This document shows positions 7,876-16,406 of a stretch of DNA of 64,000 bases, piece by piece. Each line of letters opens with the position of its first letter. Within the stretch, counting starts at the first letter, position 1. The translations under genes were made by a program, and so were the position numbers. The notes under the pieces were generated by a model. It had not been told where the DNA came from and did no database searches. It worked only from the letters and a program-made list of their open reading frames with translations. This DNA comes from Aurantiacibacter rhizosphaerae (GTDB lineage Bacteria > Pseudomonadota > Alphaproteobacteria > Sphingomonadales > Sphingomonadaceae): the NCBI RefSeq assembly GCF_009807005.1, contig NZ_WUBR01000001.1:992001-1056000 (forward strand), read 5' to 3'.

Positions 7876-9309
7876 CTATTCCGCAGGTTGAACGGCGGTT
7901 TTTCGCGCGCCGGTTTTCTCAACGCCTGAGGTTTGCACATTTTGCGGCAGGCGCTTTGCAAAATGCGCGAGCAGGGTGATGCACACCACGATCCCGGCAA
8001 GACAGCAGGCGGTGAAGACGTAGCCTTCGCGCGCGCCGCTTTCCCCCTGCAGAAACCCGGCAGCCGAACCGATGATCGGAGCGGCAACCGCGCCGAACTT
8101 TGCCATGAAGCTGGCCCAGCCGCCGCCAAAGCTGCGCACGGTGCTGGGGTAATAGATGCTGGTGATGGAAATCACCGCCGCATGGCCTGCGCCCACGAAT
8201 ATCGCCCCGATCAGCAGGGTGGTGGCAAGCTGCGTTCCGCCGCTGACATAGCCCAGGCCGACCAGCAGGACGATGGGAATGCCGATCAGCGGGGCCATGG
8301 CGATCCAGCCCGGACCGCGCTTCTCCGTCAGGGCCAGCAGCACCACCCCGCCAATCGCGCCCACCATGCCACTGGCAGCGGAAAGCCAGGCGGCATCTGT
8401 GCGTTCCAGCCCGAGGTTTTCCATGAAGATCACGCCATAGGCATTCTTCAGATAGATCGCGATGCTGGAGAAGAAATACGCGCCCCAGATCAGCGGCGTC
8501 ACGATCCACAGCGCGCCTACGAACAGCTCCTTGAATTTCAGGATCGGGTTCTCGCTGCGTGTCGTCTCGCGCTCGTCGGATAGTGTGTAGTCAGTATAGC
8601 TAGACAGATCCGCGGCGGGATCGAAGCGCGACAATGTGGATTCTATCCGCGCCGCCGGCTTGCCCTTCGCCGTCATCCAGCGCGCGCTTTCGGGAAGGGT
8701 GAACAGCAGCAGCAGGGCAAATGCGCCTGTCATCGCGCCGCATACCCAGAAAATGCCCTCCCAGCCCAAAACAGGCGCGGTCCAGTTGGCGATAGGGGCC
8801 GCGGACGATGCGCCAAAGCTGAAGCCCAGCATGATGACGGTAACCGATGTAGATCGCATGGCCTTTGGCATGCTTTCGATGCTGAGCGCCCAGACAGGGG
8901 CCAGCAATCCGCCAATGGCAAAGCCGGAGATAAAGCGCAGCGCGATCAGCATTTCAGGAGAGGTGGCAAAACCGACCAGCGTGGTGAGGATTGCGCTGCC
9001 GATGGTGCAGGTGATGATCACGGGCCGCCTCCCGAAGACATCCGCCAGATAGGCACCGAAAAGGGAGCCGATCATCTGGCCCAGAAATGCAGCCGAGGTA
9101 ATGATGCCGGTGGTGTAATCATCGATGCCCCATTCATCGCGAATGTAGGGCAGGGCATAGGGAAGGGCGGTAAAATCCTGACCGTCGAAGAAGGTCACGA
9201 AGCTGCACAGCATCAGCAAATAGGCGTGATAGCGGTTGAAGCCCCGCTCTTGCAGGAAATGTGCGACGTCCAGTGTGCGTGATCCGGCATTGCCGGGCGA
9301 TGTCGCCAT
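7876..9309 (-). CDS. MFS transporter, metabolite:H+ symporter (AAHS/SHS-like)
   Basis: A 477-residue major facilitator. The N-terminal half has DGQDFTALPYALPYIRDEWG in the first helix, then GSLFGAYLADVFGRRPVI (loop 2-3 signature) and RFISGFAIGGLLAPVWALSIE, the layout of aromatic-acid and other organic-acid symporters. An acidic residue in helix 1 fits proton coupling. About 12 hydrophobic segments are visible. I start at the ATG at 9309 rather than an in-frame start at 9360. The regulator gene at 9397-10122 on the same strand lies upstream, so they may form a sensing-uptake pair. Substrate unknown. Confidence 0.85.
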   Translation of the reverse strand: MATSPGNAGSRTLDVAHFLQERGFNRYHAYLLMLCSFVTFFDGQDFTALPYALPYIRDEWGIDDYTTGIITSAAFLGQMIGSLFGAYLADVFGRRPVIITCTIGSAILTTLVGFATSPEMLIALRFISGFAIGGLLAPVWALSIESMPKAMRSTSVTVIMLGFSFGASSAAPIANWTAPVLGWEGIFWVCGAMTGAFALLLLFTLPESARWMTAKGKPAARIESTLSRFDPAADLSSYTDYTLSDERETTRSENPILKFKELFVGALWIVTPLIWGAYFFSSIAIYLKNAYGVIFMENLGLERTDAAWLSAASGMVGAIGGVVLLALTEKRGPGWIAMAPLIGIPIVLLVGLGYVSGGTQLATTLLIGAIFVGAGHAAVISITSIYYPSTVRSFGGGWASFMAKFGAVAAPIIGSAAGFLQGESGAREGYVFTACCLAGIVVCITLLAHFAKRLPQNVQTSGVEKTGARKTAVQPAE

Positions 9310-9396
9310 GCTCGCAGCCCTCTCCCTTGTTGATTTTGTCTGGCGTAATCCAATTGGCATGGCGGGCGCAAGCCAGTGACAGGCAAGAGTTTTCAG

Positions 9397-10122
9397 TCAG
9401 GCATCTTGCGATACCCAGCCAAGCTGCCGCAGATACTCATCCAGCGCATCGGCCTGCGGCTGGGTGGAGCCGAGCATGAAGGGGCGAGGATCGGCAAGGC
9501 GATAGCCGCCCTCGGGCACGGTCTTTACCAACCCCTCACACCCCACGTCCGCCAGTTTGGAGCGCAGGCGCGACACATGCACCTCCACGCTGTTGGTTTC
9601 GGGTTCGTGGTTTAGGCGCCAGACATCGGTAATTAGCTGCCGCCGCGATACCGGCACGCCGGGCGAATCCGCCAGACGCCACAGCAGGCTGAATTCGCGC
9701 GGATGCAGGCCCAGCCACCGCGCACCCTTGCGGGCATCGCGGTGAAACAGGTCCAGCGTCAATGCGCCGATATCGCGCCAGCGTGGCAGCATTCCGAACA
9801 TCTCTGTCACTCGCAGGGCGCGCGCTTCCAGTTCATGCAGTCCGGTCGCGGCGGACAGTGCCTCTGCACAGCCGATGGACAGCAGGTGTGCGCGTTCTGC
9901 CGGGTCTTCAACACCCAGCAGGATCAGCCGCCATGCCGGGCGATCGGCCTCTGCCAGCGCCAGCCGCGCGGCGGCATCCAGATCACCTGTATCGCAGATC
10001 AGGACATGCCGACATTCCGCGCGGCACCCGCACTTGCCGCGGCACAAGGCCCAGCCATTCGCCCGCAAATCCCAGTGCGAAGGAGGTACATCCCCCTTCG
10101 CTATCCAGCCGAAACAGGCCAT
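9397..10122 (-). CDS. OmpR-class winged-helix regulator with degenerate receiver-like domain
   Basis: A 241-residue regulator. The C-terminal part (about 130-215) is an OmpR/PhoB winged helix with LGLHPREFSLLWRLADSPG, an NSVEVHVSRLRSKL recognition helix and VKTVPEGGYRL wing. The N-terminal 120 residues look receiver-sized, but I cannot find the phosphoacceptor Asp in a D-x-x-x-P-G context nor the Lys of the last strand. It may therefore respond to something other than phosphorylation. No histidine kinase gene is adjacent. The start has GGGGAG seven bases upstream. An MFS gene lies downstream on the same strand. Confidence 0.8.
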   Translation of the reverse strand: MACFGWIAKGDVPPSHWDLRANGWALCRGKCGCRAECRHVLICDTGDLDAAARLALAEADRPAWRLILLGVEDPAERAHLLSIGCAEALSAATGLHELEARALRVTEMFGMLPRWRDIGALTLDLFHRDARKGARWLGLHPREFSLLWRLADSPGVPVSRRQLITDVWRLNHEPETNSVEVHVSRLRSKLADVGCEGLVKTVPEGGYRLADPRPFMLGSTQPQADALDEYLRQLGWVSQDA

Positions 10123-10224
10123 TGATGCTCCCCACTACATTTGCCCAACGGCAAAGCAGCAGCATTTAGCCAGCTTGCATCTGCGTCGGCACGTCAATCG
10201 CTTATCGCCGACAAGGCTTGTGCC

Positions 10225-11424
10225 TTACTTGCCGGGAGTTTCCATCCCCATATCCTGGAAATAGCGCTTGATATTGCGCGCCGCCTGGCGAAGCCGCTGT
10301 TCGTTTTCCACCATGGCGATGCGGACATAGCCTTCGCCGTCCTCGCCATAGCCGACGCCCGGTGCCACGGCGACTTCGGCCTTGGTCAGCAGCTGCTTGG
10401 AAAATTCCAGGCTGCCCATTTCCTTCAGCGGTTCCGGCAAGGGTGCCCAGGCGAACATGCTGGCGGGCGGTGCGGGGATATCCCACCCGGCGCGGGCGAA
10501 GGATTCCACCATCACATCGCGGCGCTTGTGATAAAGCTTGCGGTTCTTCTCCACGATATCCTGCGGCCCGTTCAGCGCGGCGCAGGCAGCGGCCTGGATC
10601 GGGGTGAAGGCGCCATAATCAATGTAGCTTTTTACCCGCGAAAGCGCGGAAATCAGCGTGGGATTGCCCACGGCAAAGCCCATGCGCCAGCCAGCCATGG
10701 AATAGGTTTTGGAAAGGCTGGTGAATTCCACCGCCACATCCTTTGCACCCTTTGCCTGCAGGATGGATGGCGTCGGCTTGCCGTCATAATAAAGCTCTGA
10801 ATAGGCAAGGTCCGACAGCAGCCACACCTTGTGGAACTTGGCCCAGTCCACAAGCTGTTCGTAAAAGGCCAGATCCACCACTTCTGCCGTGGGGTTGCTG
10901 GGGTAATTCACCACCAGGATGGTGGGGCGCGGGACGGTGAAATTCATCGCCGCCTCCAGCTCCTCCCAATAGCGGGCATCGGGCGTTGTCGGCACGCTGC
11001 GGATGGAGGCGCCGGCCAGAATGAAGCCGAAGGTGTGGATCGGATAGGATGGGTTGGGCGCAAGGATCGTATCGCCCGGCGCGGTGATGGCCGTGGCAAG
11101 GCTCGCCAGGCCTTCCTTCGATCCCAGGGTGACCACAACCTCTGTTTCAGGGTCGATGTCCACGCCAAAGCGGTTCTGGTAATAATTGGCCTGGGCCTTG
11201 CGCAGGCCGGGAATGCCCTTGGACTGGGAATAGCCGTGCGCATCGGCCTTTTGCGCAACCTCGCACAGCTTGTCTATCACGTGCTGCGGCGGGGGCAGAT
11301 CGGGATTGCCCATGCCCAGATCGATGATGTCGCGCCCTTCCGCACGCGCGGCCGCCCGCATCGCGTTGACTTCGGCGATGACATAGGGCGGGAGACGCTT
11401 GATGCGGTAGAATTGCTGGTCCAT
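10225..11424 (-). CDS. alaC: PLP-dependent class I/II aminotransferase, AlaC / LL-diaminopimelate type
   Basis: A 399-residue fold-type I aminotransferase. Typical features are IIDLGMGNPDLPPP (33-46), VNYPSNPTAE (172-181) and the PLP-lysine motif SLSKTYSMAGWRMGF with K239. The pattern matches AlaC-type alanine/glutamate transaminases, often annotated as LL-diaminopimelate aminotransferase. Alanine-pyruvate-glutamate exchange is the best-supported role. The ATG at 11424 starts the conserved MDQQFYRIKRLPPYV; an in-frame extension to 12000 runs through the divergent PHA synthase gene and is not real. A GC hairpin (11445-11462) lies in its leader. Confidence 0.9.
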   Translation of the reverse strand: MDQQFYRIKRLPPYVIAEVNAMRAAARAEGRDIIDLGMGNPDLPPPQHVIDKLCEVAQKADAHGYSQSKGIPGLRKAQANYYQNRFGVDIDPETEVVVTLGSKEGLASLATAITAPGDTILAPNPSYPIHTFGFILAGASIRSVPTTPDARYWEELEAAMNFTVPRPTILVVNYPSNPTAEVVDLAFYEQLVDWAKFHKVWLLSDLAYSELYYDGKPTPSILQAKGAKDVAVEFTSLSKTYSMAGWRMGFAVGNPTLISALSRVKSYIDYGAFTPIQAAACAALNGPQDIVEKNRKLYHKRRDVMVESFARAGWDIPAPPASMFAWAPLPEPLKEMGSLEFSKQLLTKAEVAVAPGVGYGEDGEGYVRIAMVENEQRLRQAARNIKRYFQDMGMETPGK

Positions 11425-11602
11425 CGATTCCTTCTTCTGGATTGAGCCCCGGTTCGGGGGCTGTTGCAGGTTCGGCCTATCTGGCTGAAAGGGGCGGCAA
11501 GCGCAACGTGGCAGCCCTTTTCCCGTGCAAACGCGAAGTTTGGCGATTGTTCCCCAAGAATGGCTGCCAATCGCGGCGATCTTGCCTATAAGGGGCCTCG
11601 AC

Positions 11603-13465
11603 ATGGCGAATGATACGAATAGCGGCCAGGATGCCGCCGACATCTTTACCGAAATGCTGCGCATCCAGGGGGAAGCTGCGCGACAGATGATGCAGGCGTT
11701 CTCGCCGCAGGCTGCCCAATCCATGCCCGATGCAACGGCCGTGGATGCCATGGGGCAGGCGATGATGGAGTTCCAGAAAACCTGGCTGCAATTCTGCCTG
11801 CCTCGTGAAGAGCAGGCCGCCCCGCTGCTGACCGATCCGGCAAGCTGGATGGAGGCGATGCGTAACCTGTCTGTTGCAAACCCTTTGCTGGATACGGACG
11901 GGCAGCGCGAATTGTGGGCCGATGGGCTGAAACTGTGGCAGGATGTGCTGGCGCAATATTCCGAACAGGGTGATGGAGAGAATGCAAGCCTTCCGTTCAA
12001 GGATCGCCGCTTTGCCGATCCCGCATGGCGCCAGCAGCCGGTGTTCGCGCTGATCCACCAGACCTATCTGCTGTTTGCTCAGCGCCTGAGCGAGAGTGTG
12101 GATACGGCAGAGGGGCTTTCGGAGGATGATCGGGAGAACCTGCGCTTTGCATCCAAGGGCATTCTGGATGCCATGAGCCCGGCAAACTATCCGCTGATGA
12201 ACCCCGTCGTGCTGGAACGCACGATGGAAACCCGCGGAGAGAACCTGGTGCGCGGGCTGGAACGGCTGACGCATGATCTGGAAAAAGGGCAGCTGACCCA
12301 TACCGACACCAGCCAGTTCAAGCTGGGAGAGAACATCGCCAACACGCCGGGCAAGGTGATTTACGAAACCGATCTGTTCCAGATCCTGCAATACACTCCC
12401 ACCACCAGCAAGGTGATGAAAACGCCGCTGCTGATTTTCCCGCCGTGGATCAATCGCTTCTACATCCTCGACCTGAACGCCAAGAAAAGCCTAGTGCGCT
12501 GGGCGGTGGAGCAGGGCGTCTCTGTTCTGCTGGTAAGCTGGCGATCGGCGGATGAGAGCATGGCCGATGTGATCTGGGACGATTACATCCGCGCGCAGAT
12601 CGAGGCGATCGACGTGGTGCGTGATCGGCTGAAAGTGCCCAGCGTGCACACCGTCGGCTATTGCGTGGCGGGAACCACGCTGGCTGCCACGCTGGCCGTG
12701 CTGGCGCGGCGCGGGGAGGGGGACAAGGTTCGCAGCGCCACCTTCTTTACAGCGCAAGTGGACTTTGAAAACGCGGGCGAGCTGAAACTGTTCATCGATG
12801 AAGGAAAGCTGCAATTCATCCGTCAGGCCAGCAAGGGCGGCTATCTGGACGGGCGATATCTGGCCGCAACCTTCAACATGCTGCGCGGCAGTGATCTGAT
12901 CTGGAACTACGTGGTGAACCACTATCTTCTGGGCGAAGATTATCCGGCGTTCGACCTTTTGTACTGGAACGGCGATGTCACCAACCTGCCTGCAAAATGG
13001 CACGATGCCTATCTGCGCGATCTCTATCGCGATAATCTGCTGGTAGAACCGGATGCATTGTCTGCCGATGGCACCGCAATCGATCTGCGCAAGGTCGCCG
13101 TTCCCACTTATATCCAGGCCGGACGGGAGGATCACATCGCCCCGCCCGAAAGCGTGATCAAGGCGCTGGACCATTACTCTGGCGATAATCGCTTCGTACT
13201 TGCAGGCAGCGGCCACATCGCTGGCGTGGTAAACCCGCCTGACGCGCAGAAATACCAATACTGGACGAATGACGGCGAGTTTTCCTCACTGGAAGAGTTC
13301 GTGGACGGGGCGACCGAGCATCCGGGCAGCTGGTGGCCTGATTGGCTGCAATGGCTGGAATCGCAGGATGAGAAGCGCGTTGCTGCCACCGGTGCGCGGA
13401 AGCCCGGCAGCGCGTCAAACCCTGCAATCGAGGATGCACCGGGCCGCTATGTCATGATGCGCTAA
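11603..13465 (+). CDS. phaC: Class I poly(R)-hydroxyalkanoic acid synthase
   Basis: A 620-residue cytoplasmic synthase polymerising (R)-3-hydroxyacyl-CoA into storage polyester at the granule surface. The modified lipase box GYCVAG holds the catalytic Cys at C353. The Asp of the triad is expected in GREDHIAPPES and the His in GSGHIAG near the C-terminus. PWINRFYILDL (about 281-291) is a class I hallmark. The ATG at 11603 follows AAGGGG at a good spacing; an in-frame start at 11525 lacks support. The phasin gene follows 158 bases downstream with its own promoter. No depolymerase or phaR is in the window. Confidence 0.96.
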   Translation: MANDTNSGQDAADIFTEMLRIQGEAARQMMQAFSPQAAQSMPDATAVDAMGQAMMEFQKTWLQFCLPREEQAAPLLTDPASWMEAMRNLSVANPLLDTDGQRELWADGLKLWQDVLAQYSEQGDGENASLPFKDRRFADPAWRQQPVFALIHQTYLLFAQRLSESVDTAEGLSEDDRENLRFASKGILDAMSPANYPLMNPVVLERTMETRGENLVRGLERLTHDLEKGQLTHTDTSQFKLGENIANTPGKVIYETDLFQILQYTPTTSKVMKTPLLIFPPWINRFYILDLNAKKSLVRWAVEQGVSVLLVSWRSADESMADVIWDDYIRAQIEAIDVVRDRLKVPSVHTVGYCVAGTTLAATLAVLARRGEGDKVRSATFFTAQVDFENAGELKLFIDEGKLQFIRQASKGGYLDGRYLAATFNMLRGSDLIWNYVVNHYLLGEDYPAFDLLYWNGDVTNLPAKWHDAYLRDLYRDNLLVEPDALSADGTAIDLRKVAVPTYIQAGREDHIAPPESVIKALDHYSGDNRFVLAGSGHIAGVVNPPDAQKYQYWTNDGEFSSLEEFVDGATEHPGSWWPDWLQWLESQDEKRVAATGARKPGSASNPAIEDAPGRYVMMR

Positions 13466-13504
13466 GGGGCATCAAAACGGCTGAACTACGGGTGTTTGCG
13501 CATT

Positions 13505-13517
13505 TTTGTGCACTGCA
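13505..13517 (+). repeat. Direct repeat 1 (TTTGTGCACTGCA) upstream of the phasin
   Basis: First copy of an exact 13-base repeat. It sits 10 bases upstream of the putative -35 element of the phasin promoter. GC/TGCA-rich half-sites of this kind are reminiscent of targets of the PHA regulator PhaR in alphaproteobacteria (established family knowledge); occupancy here is inference. Confidence 0.6.
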
Positions 13518-13527
13518 CCATTTTTCC

Positions 13528-13556
13528 TTGACTTCGCGTATGCGATATCCTATTTG
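13528..13556 (+). promoter_or_regulatory. Putative sigma-70-type promoter of the phasin gene
   Basis: TTGACT (13528-13533) and TATTTG (13551-13556) are 17 bases apart. The -10 overlaps the second copy of the 13-base repeat, so a protein bound there would block RNA polymerase. Confidence 0.5.
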
Positions 13557-13565
13557 TGCACTGCA
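13553..13565 (+). repeat. Direct repeat 2 (TTTGTGCACTGCA) overlapping the phasin -10 region
   Basis: Second exact copy, 48 bases after the first and starting inside the putative -10 box. The pair brackets the core promoter, a common arrangement for a repressor that binds two operators. Confidence 0.6.
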
Positions 13566-13623
13566 ACAAGAGGTCGTGAATGTTTCACGGCGTCAGTAAC
13601 GCAAAGGATTGAAGCGAGGAAAG

Positions 13624-14454
13624 ATGGCCGAGACCACTTCCACATCAAAGGGCAGCGCCGACACGGCAAAAGCTGCACCGTCGCCAGCCAAGGCCGAACC
13701 AAAGGCTGAGGCCCAAGGTGCCAAGGCAAAGACTGCTGAAGCCCAAACCGCTGAAGCAAAGCCCGCACCGGCTGCCGAGAAGGCGCCCGTGAAAAAGGCT
13801 GCGGCGGCAAAGAAATCTTCTGCGGCGGCGAAAAAGCCCGCTGCGAAGAAAGCGCCCGCCAAGAAGGTTGCGGCGAAGAAGACCCCGGCCCGCAAGTCGG
13901 TCGCAAAAAAATCTCCAGCCAAGAAGCCGGCGAAGGCACCGATTGCCGCCAGCGTCGAAGCGGATGACAATCAACCTAGCGTGTCCCAGCTCAAGGAAAA
14001 AATTATGGCTACCAAGACTAACGATTACACCGCCCCGATCACCGATATGATGTCGGGCGCCGTCAACGAAATGCAGAACCGCACTCAGGCTGCTTACGAA
14101 AAGAGCACCGAAGCAATGTCGGAAATGACCGATTTCGCCAAGGGCAACGTCGAAGCCGTGGTCGAGAGTGGCAAGGTTCTCGCCGAAGGCATGCAGGGCA
14201 TGGGCCAGACTTTCGCTGACGAAGCGAAGACCGCCTATGAAACCACCACTGCCGACATCCAGGAAATGGCCAGCGTGAAGAGCCCCACCGAGTTGTTCCA
14301 GCTGCAGGGCAAGATCATGCGTCGCAATTTCGATGCGATGATCGCCGCCGCCACCAAGAATTCGGATGCCACCATGAAGCTGGCCAACGATTTCGTTGCT
14401 CCGATGTCGGCTCGCGTCAGCATCGCCAGCGAGAAGATGTCGAAGGTCGCCTAA
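13624..14454 (+). CDS. Phasin with Lys/Ala/Pro-rich histone-H1-like N-terminal extension
   Basis: A 276-residue granule-associated protein. Residues about 128-276 form an amphipathic helical phasin domain (MATKTNDYTAPITDMM onward, ending SEKMSKVA). Residues 1-110 are extremely Ala/Lys/Pro-rich, with repeated AAKK, PAKK and VAKK tetrads at about 57-104 as in histone-H1-like nucleoid proteins. The role is coating PHA granules; the basic tail could attach granules to DNA, as shown for PhaM of Ralstonia (inference). The ATG at 13624 follows GAGGA. An internal in-frame ATG (codon 128, 14005) preceded by AAGGAA could give a tail-less form. Confidence 0.88.
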   Translation: MAETTSTSKGSADTAKAAPSPAKAEPKAEAQGAKAKTAEAQTAEAKPAPAAEKAPVKKAAAAKKSSAAAKKPAAKKAPAKKVAAKKTPARKSVAKKSPAKKPAKAPIAASVEADDNQPSVSQLKEKIMATKTNDYTAPITDMMSGAVNEMQNRTQAAYEKSTEAMSEMTDFAKGNVEAVVESGKVLAEGMQGMGQTFADEAKTAYETTTADIQEMASVKSPTELFQLQGKIMRRNFDAMIAAATKNSDATMKLANDFVAPMSARVSIASEKMSKVA

Positions 14455-14472
14455 CGGCATCAACAAGTTACC

Positions 14473-14537
14473 GGTTGCCCACTCCTCCTCTCCCAGGGCA
14501 ACCAGTCAGCGGGCCGGGCAGTCTGACTGTCCGGCCC
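14473..14537 (+). ncRNA. Two tandem hairpins after the phasin gene (candidate 3' UTR RNA)
   Basis: GGTTGCCC (14473-14480) pairs perfectly with GGGCAACC (14496-14503) and displays a pyrimidine loop containing CTCCTCCTC, complementary to a Shine-Dalgarno. A second stem follows, GGGCCGGGCAG (14511-14521) with CTGTCCGGCCC (14527-14537), one G-T pair. No U-run follows. It could be a processed 3' UTR-derived small RNA or merely an mRNA-end stabiliser. There is no expression evidence. Confidence 0.35.
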
Positions 14538-14643
14538 AAATGCTGTCCGGCGTTCGCATTTTGCGATTAACCGTCGTTGCAATCCCGAAAACTGCAACAC
14601 CGGCCTTGCAGCCTGCACATTCGATACGATATTCGCGCTTCCA

Positions 14644-15030
14644 ATGAACAACGCTACTCCCTTCAAGACCGCCGCTGGCTGGTCCATCTTCGCCGCCGAT
14701 AAGGATGGCGATGATTCCACCGGTGGTGATGGCGAAGGCCAGATTGGCGTCGTAACGAAAACGCGCACCAAGCCCAAGAAGCCCAGCCAGTACAAGGTCC
14801 TGCTTCTGAACGATGACTACACGCCGATGGAATTCGTCGTGATGGTGCTGAAACGGTTTTTCCGCATGGATCTGGAACAGGCCACGCGCGTGATGCTGCA
14901 TGTGCACCAGCGCGGCGTGGGCGTATGCGGCATTTTCCCGTATGAAGTGGCCGAAACCAAGGTGAATCAGGTGATGGATTTCGCGCGGGAGCATCAGCAC
15001 CCGCTGCAATGCACGCTGGAAAAAGCCTGA
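14644..15030 (+). CDS. clpS: ATP-dependent Clp protease adaptor ClpS
   Basis: A 128-residue N-recognin adaptor that delivers N-degron substrates to ClpAP. The conserved core starts at [17 protein letters not shown], then [25 protein letters not shown] and a final [10 protein letters not shown]. The NDD/TPMEFVV residues form the N-end-residue pocket in the family. The first 45 residues are a polar, probably disordered tail longer than in many ClpS proteins. The start is the only ATG available and has no strong ribosome site. clpA is not in the window. Confidence 0.95.
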   Translation: MNNATPFKTAAGWSIFAADKDGDDSTGGDGEGQIGVVTKTRTKPKKPSQYKVLLLNDDYTPMEFVVMVLKRFFRMDLEQATRVMLHVHQRGVGVCGIFPYEVAETKVNQVMDFAREHQHPLQCTLEKA

Positions 15031-15140
15031 TCAGGCCCCAGCCATTGCCAATCAGGGCATGACCGCCATGCTTTTTGCCGCTAAGGCCCAGGGCAACTGA
15101 TTTTCCTCCGCAGTGTCCAGACGGCTTTTTCGAAACACCC

Positions 15141-16406
15141 GTGTCCCGCTTCATCACCGCAACAGACCGCTACATCTTCCGGCTCGTTCTCGTGCCGATG
15201 ATCGGCGTGTTCGTTCTGGCCGCCAGCCTTCTGCTGCTGGAAAAGATGCTGCGCCTGTTCGATTTCGTCAGCGTTGAAGGCGGGCCGATCAGCGTCGTTT
15301 TTGAAATGCTGGTGAACCTCGTGCCCGAATATGCGGGCCTGGCGATCCCGCTGGGCCTGATGCTGGGCATCCTCTTCGCCTTCCGCAAGCTGGCGATTTC
15401 CAGCGAGCTTGACGTGATGAAGGCGGTGGGCTGGTCCTACACCCGGCTGCTGCGGGTGCCCTTCCTCATCACTCTGGCTCTGGTGGCGCTGAACTTTGCC
15501 ATCGTCGGCTTCATCCAGCCACAGGCGCGCTTCGCCTATGAGGAGATGGAGTTCGAGCTGAGATCGGGCGCGCTGGGTGCCTCCATCAAGGTGGGCGAAT
15601 TCAACACCATCGAAGACAAGATGGCCCTGCGCATCGAAGGCAGCCAGGATGATGGCCGCCAGCTGATGGGCGTGTTCGCCCGCATCGCCGATAACGATGG
15701 GCAGGTTCTCTCCATTTCTGCGCGAGAGGGGCGCTTTCTCGCCAATAGGGAGGATCGCAACACCATCATCCTGCGGCTGGTGGACGGCGTGATCGTGCAC
15801 AATGTTGCCAAGGGCAGCCCTCGCGTTCTCAGCTTCAGCCAGCACGATCTGCCCATCGATCTGCCCGCGCTTGAACAATTCCGCGATCGCGGGGAGGATG
15901 AGCGGGAGTACAAGCTGCCCGAACTGCTGGAAGTTGGCTGGAGCCCTGAAAGCACCGCCGACGAACGCATCGGCAGCCAGGCCAATTTCAATTATCGCAT
16001 GGTCGAAGTGGTGATGATGCTGATGCTGCCGTTCCTCTCTGTGGCGCTGGGCGTGCCGCCCAAACGCAGCACATCGGCGCTGGGCGTCTTCCTCTCCATC
16101 GTGATCGTGGTGGCCTATCATAAGATCAACCAATACGGCTCCGAAGTGGCGGAGATTGGACGGATCGATCCCTTCCTTGCCCTTTGGGGGCCGTTCGCTG
16201 TCCTCTTCGTGTTGATCGCCTATATGTATTACCAGGTCGCCTTCGTGCCCGGCGGGCAGGCTATCGGTTTCCTGGAAAGCGCCTATGCAAAGGTCGCGCG
16301 CCGCCTGAAAAAGCTGGTGGGTCGTGACAAGCTGCGTGGGCTGGTGCCCGATCAGGATATCCACATGCAGGACGATGACGAGGGTACGCCGCCGCATGTT
16401 GCTTGA
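15141..16406 (+). CDS. lptF: LPS export ABC transporter permease LptF
   Basis: A YjgP/YjgQ-family permease of the LptB2FG transporter that extracts lipopolysaccharide from the inner membrane. Three N-terminal hydrophobic segments precede a periplasmic beta-jellyroll-like region (about 130-270), followed by three more near the C-terminus. The start is uncertain: I take the GTG at 15141 (VSRFITATDRYIFRLV), which gives 421 residues and the usual short N-terminus. An ATG at 15075 would add 22 residues unlike the family. The stop overlaps the lptG start by 11 bases. Confidence 0.88.
   Translation: MSRFITATDRYIFRLVLVPMIGVFVLAASLLLLEKMLRLFDFVSVEGGPISVVFEMLVNLVPEYAGLAIPLGLMLGILFAFRKLAISSELDVMKAVGWSYTRLLRVPFLITLALVALNFAIVGFIQPQARFAYEEMEFELRSGALGASIKVGEFNTIEDKMALRIEGSQDDGRQLMGVFARIADNDGQVLSISAREGRFLANREDRNTIILRLVDGVIVHNVAKGSPRVLSFSQHDLPIDLPALEQFRDRGEDEREYKLPELLEVGWSPESTADERIGSQANFNYRMVEVVMMLMLPFLSVALGVPPKRSTSALGVFLSIVIVVAYHKINQYGSEVAEIGRIDPFLALWGPFAVLFVLIAYMYYQVAFVPGGQAIGFLESAYAKVARRLKKLVGRDKLRGLVPDQDIHMQDDDEGTPPHVA

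Noticed and set aside
11445-11462. AGCCCC/GGGGCT hairpin in the aminotransferase leader as a riboswitch
   Set aside because: A single short stem with no conserved aptamer features; it is too small to call.
11425-12000. N-terminal extension of the aminotransferase
   Set aside because: It runs antisense through phaC; the conserved protein begins at 11424.
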